Assembly (NCBI GenBank): GCA_021372785.1
Contig: JAJFTT010000071.1
Span: forward strand, 25,572 to 89,571
Length of the DNA: 64,000 nt
Source: Negativicutes bacterium
GTDB lineage: Bacteria > Bacillota > JAAYKD01
Reading direction: 5' to 3'
The position numbers and the translations under genes were made by a program. The notes under the pieces are model-generated. The model had not been told where the DNA came from. It searched no databases and saw nothing but the letters and a program-made list of their open reading frames with translations. Below are positions 46,001 to 53,991 of this stretch, piece after piece (within the stretch, counting starts at the first letter, position 1; every line of letters begins with the position of its first letter).

Positions 46001-47494
46001 TTACACCTCCTTACCCTGAAGATATCCTAAGCGCCGCAGACATTCCCTTGCTTTGATTTCGTCAGAAAACGGCAGCTGATAATCCTTGAAAATCTGCACC
46101 TGTTCATGCCCTTTGCCGGCAATCAGGACGGTGTCTCCTGTTTTCGCCATCACAATCAGGCGCTCGATCGCTTTGGCGCGATCCGGCTGCAGTTCGACGG
46201 TCGGACAAGATGGTTCGATGCCGGCATAGATTTCCTGCATAATCTCTTCCGGATTCTCACTGTGCGGATCATCCGACGTAATGACCACAAAATCAGCCAG
46301 TTCCGCAGCCAGTTTGCCCATCACCGGCCGCTTGCTGCGATCACGGTCACCGGTGCAGCCGAATGCCAGCAGCAGACGTCCGGCAGTAAATTCACGGGCG
46401 GTCTGCAGCACCTGACGCAGGCTGTCTTCCGTATGCGCATAGTCAACGATCACCGGGAAGGTTTGCCCGCAGCGGATTTGCTGAAAACGTCCCGGCACCC
46501 CGGCAAAATCGGGCACGGCAGCCAACATTTCCGCCGCCGGCAACCCCTCCGCCAAACCGGCTGTAAAAGCCGCCAGGAAATTATACACATTGAATCTGCC
46601 CACTAACGGCAGGTTCACTCGCACAGCGGCAGCCTGTGGCCAGGTCAACAGAAAACTGGTTTCCGTAGGGTTCAGCTCAATCGCTTCGGCGCGGACCTGC
46701 GCCGCCGCCTTGAGACCAAAGGTATAATACGGTACGGCACAGCTGGCGATCACCTGTGACGCCGCCGGATCGTCGAGATTGATTACCGCCCGTTTGGGCC
46801 CTTTTCTGCCCGATTCGCTATTGCCCAGGCGCCCGAACAGCAGCGTTTTTGCTTGCAGATACTGTTCCATTGTAGCGTGAAAATCAAGATGATCGTGTGT
46901 GAAATTGGTAAAAATTGCCGTATCGAAATCAACCCCACCCACCCGGCGCTGCGCCAGGGCATGGGAGGAAACTTCCATCACCATATGGGTACAGCCGAGT
47001 TCGACCGCTCTGGCCAGATGCGCCTGCAGCTCTACGGCGGGCAGCGTCGTATAAGCGGATGGTTCCATCGTTTGACCCGCCCGAAATTGCACGGATCCCA
47101 GCAACCCGCTCGCTTTACCGGCGGAACGTAAAAAATGCTCCAGGAGGAAGGCGACAGTCGTCTTCCCCTTGGTACCGGTAATGCCGATCATGCGGAGTTG
47201 ATCCGCCGGCTGCTGATAAAATCGTGCCGCCAGGATTCCCAACAAACTGCGGGTGGAAGGCACGATGATTTGCGTCAGTTCCAAAGCGCAACGCCGCTCC
47301 ACTAAAAAAGCAACGGCACCGGACGCTTTTGCCTCTTGCAGGTAATCATGTCCATCCACCGTTAAACCGGGTTCCGCCATAAAAAGGAAACCGGGCCGCA
47401 CCTTACGCGAATCGGAAGTCAGCCCGCTGATTTCGATGGCCGTACTGCCGATTGCCTCATATGGCAGCCCTTGGATCAGTTGCTGTAATCGCAT
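46001..47494 (-). CDS. murE: UDP-MurNAc-tripeptide synthetase MurE, unusual specificity motif
   Basis: Adds the third amino acid to the peptidoglycan stem peptide in the cytosol. 497 residues with ATP-binding GTKGKTT (about residue 107), TNFTHDHLDFH, and GCTGDRDRSKR. The amino-acid specificity motif reads DDPHSE, not DNPR typical of meso-diaminopimelate enzymes; the arginine that binds the free end of DAP is replaced by His. L-Lys, L-Orn or another residue is therefore possible, but DAP cannot be excluded. It lies alone, away from other mur genes, between rex and hinT. GAGGTG precedes the ATG. Confidence 0.94.
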   Translation of the reverse strand: MRLQQLIQGLPYEAIGSTAIEISGLTSDSRKVRPGFLFMAEPGLTVDGHDYLQEAKASGAVAFLVERRCALELTQIIVPSTRSLLGILAARFYQQPADQLRMIGITGTKGKTTVAFLLEHFLRSAGKASGLLGSVQFRAGQTMEPSAYTTLPAVELQAHLARAVELGCTHMVMEVSSHALAQRRVGGVDFDTAIFTNFTHDHLDFHATMEQYLQAKTLLFGRLGNSESGRKGPKRAVINLDDPAASQVIASCAVPYYTFGLKAAAQVRAEAIELNPTETSFLLTWPQAAAVRVNLPLVGRFNVYNFLAAFTAGLAEGLPAAEMLAAVPDFAGVPGRFQQIRCGQTFPVIVDYAHTEDSLRQVLQTAREFTAGRLLLAFGCTGDRDRSKRPVMGKLAAELADFVVITSDDPHSENPEEIMQEIYAGIEPSCPTVELQPDRAKAIERLIVMAKTGDTVLIAGKGHEQVQIFKDYQLPFSDEIKARECLRRLGYLQGKEV

Positions 47495-47504
47495 TGCTTA
47501 CACC

Positions 47505-48164
47505 TCAAACCTTATCCGATTCCCCGTCAGAATCGCTCTTCTCTTTATGGATAAAATAACACAAAGTAGCCAGACCGACCGCCAAATCCTCATTGCGGAC
47601 CTTCACATCCTCAGCCAAGTGCAGCGTAATCGGGGCAAAATTCCAGATCACTTTGACCCCATTCTCTACCAGCAAATCAGCAACAGACTGCGCCGCCTCG
47701 GCAGGGACCGTAATAATGCCCAAATTAATGTTTTTTTTGCATAAGAAGGCAGGCAGCTGATCCGTGGCGAGAATCAGCGTGTCTCCGACAACTTGCCCTA
47801 TTTTTTCGCGGTCAGTATCAAACAGTGCCGTAATTTGCATATTGTAGCGAAAAAAACCGGAATAACAGACAATAGCCATGCCAAGTCTGCCGGCTCCGAT
47901 TAAAACAGCCTCGGTTTTATGATTAAACCCCAATAATCTGCTCAATTCCGACATCAGATATTCGACATTATAACCGATGCCCGGCCGGCCAAATTCACCA
48001 AAATAGGCCAGGTCTTTGCGGACCTGAACAACATTCACACCCGCATCCCGGCCGATCTCTAGAGAAGAAACCGTTTTGAATCCTTTCGATTTCCAAACGG
48101 AAAGGCTGCGGTAATAAAGGGGCATCCGTTCCAGAGCGGGGCGCGGGATCTCAGCCATCTTCAA
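47505..48164 (-). CDS. rex: Redox-sensing transcriptional repressor Rex
   Basis: Dimeric repressor that senses the NADH/NAD+ ratio and controls fermentative and respiratory genes. 219 residues: N-terminal winged HTH (IPRPALERMPLYYR, GVNVVQVRKDLAYFG), Rossmann domain with GAGRLG near residue 91, and the C-terminal swapped helix. The start is probably TTG at 48164 (AAGG nine bases upstream), with ATG two codons later as alternative. Heads rex-murE-hinT. No perfect Rex operator was found near its promoter. Confidence 0.94.
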   Translation of the reverse strand: MKMAEIPRPALERMPLYYRSLSVWKSKGFKTVSSLEIGRDAGVNVVQVRKDLAYFGEFGRPGIGYNVEYLMSELSRLLGFNHKTEAVLIGAGRLGMAIVCYSGFFRYNMQITALFDTDREKIGQVVGDTLILATDQLPAFLCKKNINLGIITVPAEAAQSVADLLVENGVKVIWNFAPITLHLAEDVKVRNEDLAVGLATLCYFIHKEKSDSDGESDKV

Positions 48165-48256
48165 TACGAACTACCTTCTTCCTTGAAAAAACCGGGGAGC
48201 AGGCCTGCTTAAAAACCAAGCCGGCTTGTTTCGCCTTTCCTTCATCTCATGCTGTC

Positions 48257-48285
48257 ATTATAGCATCGAATCATTTGCTTGACAA
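48257..48285 (-). promoter_or_regulatory. Promoter of rex-murE-hinT
   Basis: TTGTCA (48280-48285), 17 bases, TATAAT (48257-48262) with TGN extended -10 on the minus strand. Confidence 0.88.
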
Positions 48286-48290
48286 GGGCG

Positions 48291-49220
48291 TCAGCGTGAA
48301 ATTGCATCTGACTCGTTTTCGCGATAAGCATGATCTTTTTTGATGGGAAGCTCATTTACGCGAACGACTGGCGCTAACGCATTGGCCAGGAAAACGATTT
48401 GATCCGGTGTTAAAACCTCACCCCGTAAATGACTGTCAATCTCCAATTCGGACAATACTTGCCGCACATCCTCTGCCGCAACCGTCCAATAAGGTGAGTT
48501 TTTCAGACTGTTGGCGATAGTTTTACGCCGCTGACCAAAAATCGCCCGATTCGTCAGTTCCAAGACGGGCATAGAAGCGATCCGATCGCGCAGATTCGCA
48601 TCGGGCGTAATCGCGATCACCGCCGAATCCACTTTCGGTGACGGATAGAAGACGGTGCGCGGCGCCCTGCAGACCAGTTCCACCTTGGCGGTTGATTGCA
48701 CAAACACACTCAGGCTGCCGTATTCCAGCGTATCTGCCTGCGCCAGCAGGCGGTCTCCCACTTCCTTTTGGACGAGTATCACCATTTTTCTCAGGCAAAA
48801 GGGCGCCTGCAGCAGCCGGACAATTAAAGGAGAAGTAATATAATAGGGCAAATTCGCGGCGACAGTCACCGCTTCCTCCGCCGCAAACAAAGCAGTGAAA
48901 TCCAGCTTCAGCGCGTCGGCCTGGATCAGCTGGATCTGAGGATACGGCAGAAAAGTCGTCTGCAGGATAGGGATCAGCATGGGATCAATTTCAATGCTGA
49001 CCACCCGTCCGGCTTGCTCTGCCAGCGCGACGGTCAATGTGCCAAAACCGGGACCGATCTCCAAAACGGTGGTCTGCTTGGCCAGTTGAGCGGCCGCAAG
49101 GATCATTTGTAAAACATGCTCATCCACCAGAAAATTTTGACCAAGTTTTTTTCTGACCGGAAATCGATAGTGATCGATCAGCCGTTTTATTTCACTCGGG
49201 GAGGTTAACTTATTCACCAT
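48291..49220 (-). CDS. rsmA: 16S rRNA dimethyladenosine transferase RsmA/KsgA
   Basis: Dimethylates A1518 and A1519 of 16S rRNA. 309 residues with LGQNFLVD at the N-terminus, SAM motif EIGPGFGTLT, and the catalytic NLPYYI motif. Start ATG at 49220 behind AAGGGTG; the longer frame adds an Arg/Lys-rich stretch unlike the family. Neighbours metG, tatD and rnmV are the usual ones, but a strong terminator after rnmV separates it and a new promoter is present. Confidence 0.96.
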   Translation of the reverse strand: MVNKLTSPSEIKRLIDHYRFPVRKKLGQNFLVDEHVLQMILAAAQLAKQTTVLEIGPGFGTLTVALAEQAGRVVSIEIDPMLIPILQTTFLPYPQIQLIQADALKLDFTALFAAEEAVTVAANLPYYITSPLIVRLLQAPFCLRKMVILVQKEVGDRLLAQADTLEYGSLSVFVQSTAKVELVCRAPRTVFYPSPKVDSAVIAITPDANLRDRIASMPVLELTNRAIFGQRRKTIANSLKNSPYWTVAAEDVRQVLSELEIDSHLRGEVLTPDQIVFLANALAPVVRVNELPIKKDHAYRENESDAISR

Positions 49221-49363
49221 CTGAAAGACACCCTTCTCGCTCCTATTGCGCCGGGATCCTCGTCTTGCCTTTTGACAAAACGCCTTGACTCCACCGGCTT
49301 CGCTTCTTTTTTTTGCAAAAAAGCGCACCCTGATCTGCCCGAATCGATTCTTCTATTCAGTTT

Positions 49364-49392
49364 ACCATACACTAAAACCAAGATTTTGTAAA
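49364..49392 (-). promoter_or_regulatory. Possible promoter of rsmA
   Basis: TTTACA (49387-49392), 17 bases, TATGGT (49364-49369) on the minus strand, with a transcribed leader of about 135 bases before rsmA in which I see no known element. Confidence 0.5.
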
Positions 49393-49460
49393 TGAATATT
49401 TAGCGCGGCTTTTTTCCCCCCGCAGCTTTTTTTCTGTTTCTGCTGAGGCAGAAGCCTTTT

Positions 49461-49510
49461 TAAAAACCGGAAAACCGGGTTGCGAGCCATCGCCAACCCG
49501 GCTTTCCGGT
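49461..49510 (-). terminator. Terminator of metG-tatD-rnmV
   Basis: 17-bp stem (49466-49482 with 49494-49510, one mismatch) followed on the minus strand by five T residues, just after the rnmV stop. Confidence 0.88.
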
Positions 49511-49523
49511 TCCGTTTTCTATT

Positions 49524-50105
49524 TTATTGTCGCCGGCCGCTGCAGGAACTTGAGGCTGCCGTTTCTGCCGCAAGCGCAAAGGCCGCCGCCGCAGCCAATT
49601 GTTCCGCAGAGATGGCATAGCGATTCAGACGTTTCAGAAAGCTCTTACCATTGGCATAACCAATGCCAAGACGATCTCCCACGCTTTGGCGCAAACGGGC
49701 GCTGTCCGGTCTGCCGATCAAACCCAATTGCAGCAGATCTTCTGCCGTATAGGTGACTTCCGCTTGATACGTTTCCGTATGCAGGAGCGTTAAGGCGCGC
49801 CGAATCGCTGCCGGTGCGGCATTTTCAATCCCGATGTCATTCTTATTCATTGCCTCCTGGCGCGGCAGATAAGCATGTTTTACACCCGTAATTTTGCGGG
49901 TGCAGGTTCGCCGGATGATTTCTCCGGTAAAATCGGGATCCGTAAAAAGAATCAAGCCGCGAACGGTCTGCAGTTTGCGTAAACGCTCCAGCAGACTCGC
50001 CGTCAAGGCATACCCGCCGGTGATTTCCACATCCGCTTCGACAGCTTGCTCTACCGCCCGTCTGTCATGCTCCCCCTCAACGACAATGACCTCTTTTATT
50101 TTCAT
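49524..50105 (-). CDS. rnmV: Ribonuclease M5
   Basis: Endonuclease that matures 5S rRNA in Bacillota. 193 residues with an N-terminal TOPRIM domain (VVEGEHD with catalytic Glu, and FTDPDFTGE) and a C-terminal domain containing LGIGYANGK. The start is ATG at 50105 behind AGGAG; the longer frame overlaps tatD. The tail is Ala/Ser-rich and ends in SSSCSGRRQ, longer than usual. Last gene of metG-tatD-rnmV. Confidence 0.94.
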   Translation of the reverse strand: MKIKEVIVVEGEHDRRAVEQAVEADVEITGGYALTASLLERLRKLQTVRGLILFTDPDFTGEIIRRTCTRKITGVKHAYLPRQEAMNKNDIGIENAAPAAIRRALTLLHTETYQAEVTYTAEDLLQLGLIGRPDSARLRQSVGDRLGIGYANGKSFLKRLNRYAISAEQLAAAAAFALAAETAASSSCSGRRQ

Positions 50106-50115
50106 CGCTGCGCTC

Positions 50116-50880
50116 CTATATGCCAAAAAGTTTTTCCGCATTCTTTGCGGCCTGTTCGGCGACAGCGTCCGCAGTCAGTCCGCGCACGGCGGCAAAAGCA
50201 ATGGCTTGTTCGGCCACATAAGCCGGTTCATTGCGCTGACCGCGGTGCGCCTGCGGCGCTAAATAGGGACAGTCCGTCTCCAGTAAAAAGCGATCCAACG
50301 GGATTCGGGCAGCAATTTGGCGCAGGCGATTCGATTTGGGAAACGTCAGCGGTCCGGCAAAGGAGAGATAGAATCCCAAATTCAGACAAACTTCCGCCAT
50401 CTCCCAACTGCCGGAAAAGCAGTGCAGTACACCGCCGCTGAAGTGTCCGGCTTGCCGCCGCAGAAGTTCCATCATATCGCCATGGGCATCGCGGTCATGG
50501 ATGATCACCGGTTTATGCAGCCGCCCGGCTAGATCCAACTGTCTGACAAAGGCTTCCCGCTGCACTTCTTTGCTGCCCTGATTCCAATAATAATCCAAAC
50601 CGATTTCGCCGATGGCGACCACCTCGGGCTTCGCGGCCAATTCCGCTAATTCGTCCGCAACGGCAGGATAACCGGCCGCGTCACTGGGATGAATCCCCAC
50701 CGCCGGATAGATCTGGGCGTAGCGGCCGGCCAGGGCGACAGCCTGATAGGAAGAGGGCAGATTGCAGCCCACCTGAATCAGCTTCTCTACGCCGGCAACA
50801 GCCGCACGGGCTAAGACGGATTCCATTTCGTTGCCAAAACGTTCATCATCCAGATGAACATGGGTATCGATCAGTCTCAT
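50116..50880 (-). CDS. tatD: TatD-family metal-dependent hydrolase
   Basis: DNase/metal hydrolase of the TatD family, 254 residues. Metal ligands visible: DTHVHLD at the N-terminus, GEIGLDYYW, HDRDAH, HCFSGS and ETDCPYL. Family members act as 3'-5' exonucleases in repair, but function varies. Starts four bases after the metG stop with a weak ribosome-binding site, indicating coupling. Confidence 0.95.
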   Translation of the reverse strand: MRLIDTHVHLDDERFGNEMESVLARAAVAGVEKLIQVGCNLPSSYQAVALAGRYAQIYPAVGIHPSDAAGYPAVADELAELAAKPEVVAIGEIGLDYYWNQGSKEVQREAFVRQLDLAGRLHKPVIIHDRDAHGDMMELLRRQAGHFSGGVLHCFSGSWEMAEVCLNLGFYLSFAGPLTFPKSNRLRQIAARIPLDRFLLETDCPYLAPQAHRGQRNEPAYVAEQAIAFAAVRGLTADAVAEQAAKNAEKLFGI

Positions 50881-50884
50881 TTGC

Positions 50885-52936
50885 TTACTTTACTTTCCAG
50901 CCATTTTGCGCTCGCTTTTCCGGCTGCAATAATATCACGTTGGTATGAGCATCATCCGAAGCCGCCAAAAGCATGCCGTTCGATTCGATACCCTTAAAAG
51001 TATGGGGAGCTAAATTTGCCACCACGCAAACCTGCCGCCCGATCAGTTCTTCCGGTGCGTAGTACTCTGCAATACCGGAAACAATCACCCGCTCGGTCTG
51101 CCCGATCCGCACCCGTAATTTCAATAAGCGATCCGCTTTGGCTACTTTTTCACAGGCAACGATTTCTGCGATGCGAAAATCGATTTTGGCGAAGTCGTCA
51201 ATGCTAATCAGCGGTTTCTGATCGGCTAAGACATTGGTTTCGATAATCTCTGTTGCTGCCGCCTTGGTTTCGTTTGCGGCAATCGGATTTTCTTCGGTCA
51301 TTTGTTGCAAACCTTCTTCCTGTTTTACTTGCTTCTGAAATTTCTGACTTTGATTGATGTCTTTTGCTTTTTTACCGATGCTGCCGTCCGGATTTTCTTT
51401 TTCGATACGGGGAAAAAGAGATTCTCCTTTGCGCAGTTTGGTTCCGGCCGGCAATCCGCCAAACGTTTGAATCGATTGCCAGGTCTGCAGCGGTGAGCGC
51501 CCCATCAAGCCCAGTTGGAAAAAAATACGAGGGGAAGTCTCCGGCAGAAACGGCTGCAGAAGCACGGCTGTGATGCGCAGTACTTCTGCCAGGTGATAGA
51601 GAACCGTAGCCAAACGTTCTTTTTGAGATGCGTCTTTGGCTAAAACCCAGGGCAGAGTTTCATCAATGTATTTGTTGCTGCGGCCGATTAATTTCCAAAT
51701 GGCCGCCAAAGCGGTATTAAAATCATTTTTCAGCATTGCGGCATAAACCGCAGGCGGTGTCGCTTCGGCGAATGCAATCAACCCGGCGTCCAGGTCGCTG
51801 CGCTCAGCGGGTGCTTGCACGATTCCGGCAAAATAACGTTCCTGCATCGCAATCGTGCGGCTCAGTAAATTGCCTAAATCATTGGCCAGATCCGTATTGA
51901 AGGTATTGGCGATCAATTCCGTTGTGAAATTGCCGTCATTGCCGGTCGGTACCTTGGCCAATAAATAATAGCGCAGCGGATCGCTGCCATATTCACGGAT
52001 AATAGCGTTGGGATCCACCACATTGCCCTTGGATTTGGACATTTTTTCATTATCATAAAGCAGCCAGCCATGTCCGAAAACCTGCTTGGGCAGCGGTAAA
52101 CCGAGCGCCATCAGGATAATCGGCCAAATGATCGTATGAAAACGGATAATTTCCTTACCCACCAAATGCAAATCAGCCGGCCAAAACCGCCGCAGCAGGC
52201 TGTCGTCAGCGCTGCCATAGCCGAGGGCTGTAATATAGTTCGGCAAAGCATCGATCCAAACATAAATGGTATGCCTGGGATCAAAGGTGACCGGAATACC
52301 CCAATCGACACTGGTGCGGGAAACACACAAATCATTCAAACCCGGTTTCAAAAAATTGTTGACCATTTCATTGGCCCGCGAAACCGGCTGGATGAATTCC
52401 GGATTGTCTTCAATATATTGCAGCAAACGATCCGCATACTTGGACGCACGGAAATAGTAGCTCTCTTCCTTCAGCCAAGTCACCGGCCGGCCGCAGTCGG
52501 GGCAGAGATTTCCTTCTTTGATTTGATGCTCCGTCCAGAATGCCTCACAGGGAACACAATAATGACCCTCGTAATCTTTTTTATAGATATCGCCCTGGTC
52601 ATAAAGCTGCCGGAAGATTTTCTGGACAGCCGCCTGATGCAGCGGATCGGTCGTACGAATATAACCATCGTAAGAAATGTTTAATTTCGCCCATAAGGCC
52701 TTAAATGCGACGTCTAATTGATCGACATATTGCTTGGGAGTCAGTCCTGCTTTCGCAGCGTTTTCTTCCACTTTCTGCCCATGTTCATCGCTGCCGGTCA
52801 AAAAAAAGACATCCTCGCCCAGCAAACGGTGAAAACGTGCCAGCGTATCCGCCATAATGGAGCAATAAGCATGCCCGACATGCGGATTGCCGCTGGTATA
52901 GTAGATGGGTGTTGTAACATAATAGGTCTTGCTCAT
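50885..52936 (-). CDS. metG: Methionyl-tRNA synthetase with C-terminal tRNA-binding domain
   Basis: Class I synthetase charging tRNA(Met), 683 residues. HIGH-type HVGHAYCS near residue 20, zinc-binding CVPCEAF and CPDCGRP, KMSKSKG near residue 295, anticodon-binding helical domain, and an EMAP/Trbp111-like domain in the last 110 residues (IDFRIAEIVACE, NLAPHTFKGIESNGM). AAGGAG lies nine bases before the ATG. Expression is governed by the T-box at 52992-53281. Confidence 0.97.
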   Translation of the reverse strand: MSKTYYVTTPIYYTSGNPHVGHAYCSIMADTLARFHRLLGEDVFFLTGSDEHGQKVEENAAKAGLTPKQYVDQLDVAFKALWAKLNISYDGYIRTTDPLHQAAVQKIFRQLYDQGDIYKKDYEGHYCVPCEAFWTEHQIKEGNLCPDCGRPVTWLKEESYYFRASKYADRLLQYIEDNPEFIQPVSRANEMVNNFLKPGLNDLCVSRTSVDWGIPVTFDPRHTIYVWIDALPNYITALGYGSADDSLLRRFWPADLHLVGKEIIRFHTIIWPIILMALGLPLPKQVFGHGWLLYDNEKMSKSKGNVVDPNAIIREYGSDPLRYYLLAKVPTGNDGNFTTELIANTFNTDLANDLGNLLSRTIAMQERYFAGIVQAPAERSDLDAGLIAFAEATPPAVYAAMLKNDFNTALAAIWKLIGRSNKYIDETLPWVLAKDASQKERLATVLYHLAEVLRITAVLLQPFLPETSPRIFFQLGLMGRSPLQTWQSIQTFGGLPAGTKLRKGESLFPRIEKENPDGSIGKKAKDINQSQKFQKQVKQEEGLQQMTEENPIAANETKAAATEIIETNVLADQKPLISIDDFAKIDFRIAEIVACEKVAKADRLLKLRVRIGQTERVIVSGIAEYYAPEELIGRQVCVVANLAPHTFKGIESNGMLLAASDDAHTNVILLQPEKRAQNGWKVK

Positions 52937-52991
52937 CCATTCACGCTCCTTTATTGATTCGATAGATACCCTGATTTTAGCCTTGCATCAT

Positions 52992-53281
52992 AAAAAAAAC
53001 CCTCACCCGATAAGGGGCGAGAGGTCGCGGTACCACCCTTGTTCGATACCCGTCTTTGTCAAGCGCAAGCATCCTTCCGAATGCGGCAAGCCGGCACAGC
53101 CTTCGCTGCCGCTTACCGCGGCTTGATAACGCAAGCCAGACGTCAATCATAAACCAGCTCTCCGCTGAATCACTCTTGCTGCTCCGGGACCATCTTCAGG
53201 TTCGTTCGCCGATCTGTTTTCAGCCAGCCAGACTCTCTGTGCGGCAAAGGGCGCCTTACTCTTCTCATCATTGCTTTCTTA
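52992..53281 (-). promoter_or_regulatory. T-box leader (tRNA-Met sensing) of metG
   Basis: T-box sequence AGGGTGGTACCGCG at 53026-53039, followed by a terminator stem and eight T residues (52992-53025). An AUG triplet at 53148-53150 next to the base of stem I (CAAT/ATTG) fits a Met specifier; GATGGTC at the distal part resembles the stem I bulge. Confidence 0.95.
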
Positions 53282-53286
53282 AAAAG

Positions 53287-53315
53287 ATTATACTGTCTGT
53301 CGAACAAACTGTCAA
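53287..53315 (-). promoter_or_regulatory. Promoter of the metG T-box operon
   Basis: Perfect consensus TTGACA (53310-53315), 17 bases, TATAAT (53287-53292) on the minus strand. Confidence 0.95.
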
Positions 53316-53428
53316 GCGCTAATTCATTGCCACAATCGATCCGCACTTTCCTCTCCGGTTCCAACGCAAAAATCAAATCCCGGCTGCTTTTCTGCCTGCT
53401 CAGCACGTTTAAAGTAATTTTATGATAG

Positions 53429-53457
53429 TTGACAGACTTTTTTAGTGCAAATATCAT
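53429..53457 (+). promoter_or_regulatory. Distal promoter upstream of abrB
   Basis: TTGACA (53429-53434), 17 bases, TATCAT (53452-53457) in the AT-rich region between the divergent metG and abrB genes. It would give a leader of about 150 bases. Confidence 0.65.
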
Positions 53458-53548
53458 GTAAAGGGCATTTATTTTATTTAGCTTTGTCTAATTATAACTT
53501 TTTATCTAGTTGACTCTTTTTTTATTATTTTCCATCAAAAGGAAACTA

Positions 53549-53577
53549 TTGACTTTCAAACAGGCATAAGGTAAATT
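53549..53577 (+). promoter_or_regulatory. Proximal promoter of abrB
   Basis: TTGACT (53549-53554), 17 bases, TAAATT (53572-53577), about 30 bases before the abrB start codon. Confidence 0.65.
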
Positions 53578-53613
53578 TAATTTGAATTTGAAAAACAAAG
53601 GAGGTTATATTAA

Positions 53614-53859
53614 ATGAAAGCTACCGGTATTGTGAGAAGAATAGATGAATTAGGACGTATCGTGATTCCCATGGAATTACGCAGAACATTACACATCAGT
53701 GAGCGTGATGCTTTGGAAATTTTCACCGAAGAAGACACCATCATCCTGAAAAAGTTTTCCGCCAGCTGCGCGCTTTGCGGGCAGGAAGGAGAACTCCTTC
53801 GCTTCAAGGACAAGCATATCTGCTCCAACTGCTTAAAAGAGCTGACAGAATTACACTAA
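53614..53859 (+). CDS. abrB: AbrB-like transition-state regulator with zinc ribbon
   Basis: Small dimeric DNA-binding protein, 81 residues. Residues 1-50 are the AbrB/SpoVT swapped-hairpin domain (GIVRRIDELGRIVIPMELRR). The C-terminus carries C-x2-C-x14-C-x2-C (CALC ... CSNC), a likely zinc ribbon, a variant known from clostridial AbrB proteins; Bacillus AbrB has a different C-terminal domain. Strong AAAGGAGG before the ATG. The only plus-strand gene in the right-hand half, divergent from metG. Bacillus AbrB represses stationary-phase genes and itself; the AT-rich upstream region suits autoregulation (inference). Confidence 0.93.
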   Translation: MKATGIVRRIDELGRIVIPMELRRTLHISERDALEIFTEEDTIILKKFSASCALCGQEGELLRFKDKHICSNCLKELTELH

Positions 53860-53877
53860 TCTGTTTTTGCATAAAAT

Positions 53878-53941
53878 AGAAGTTGATACAAAGCATCCGT
53901 CTGAAACGTGCTGCTCTCTCTGTATCAGCTTCTTTTTTTTT
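53878..53941 (+). terminator. Terminator of abrB
   Basis: AGAAGTTGATACA (53878-53890) pairs with TGTATCAGCTTCT (53921-53933), followed by a run of nine T residues. It may also slow transcription from the ABC-F gene on the other strand. Confidence 0.85.
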
Positions 53942-53991
53942 AACCGGCTGTTGACGGCTGCGCCACAAGCCTTTGATTCCAGACGCAGGGA

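Noticed and set aside
48257..48300. Rex operator in the rex promoter
   Set aside because: TTGTCAAG resembles half of a Rex site, but no symmetrical second half at the right distance is present; the match is explained by the -35 box.
53170..53457. 95-codon minus-strand frame upstream of metG
   Set aside because: It overlaps the T-box leader and metG promoter, has no ribosome-binding site and no recognisable protein features.
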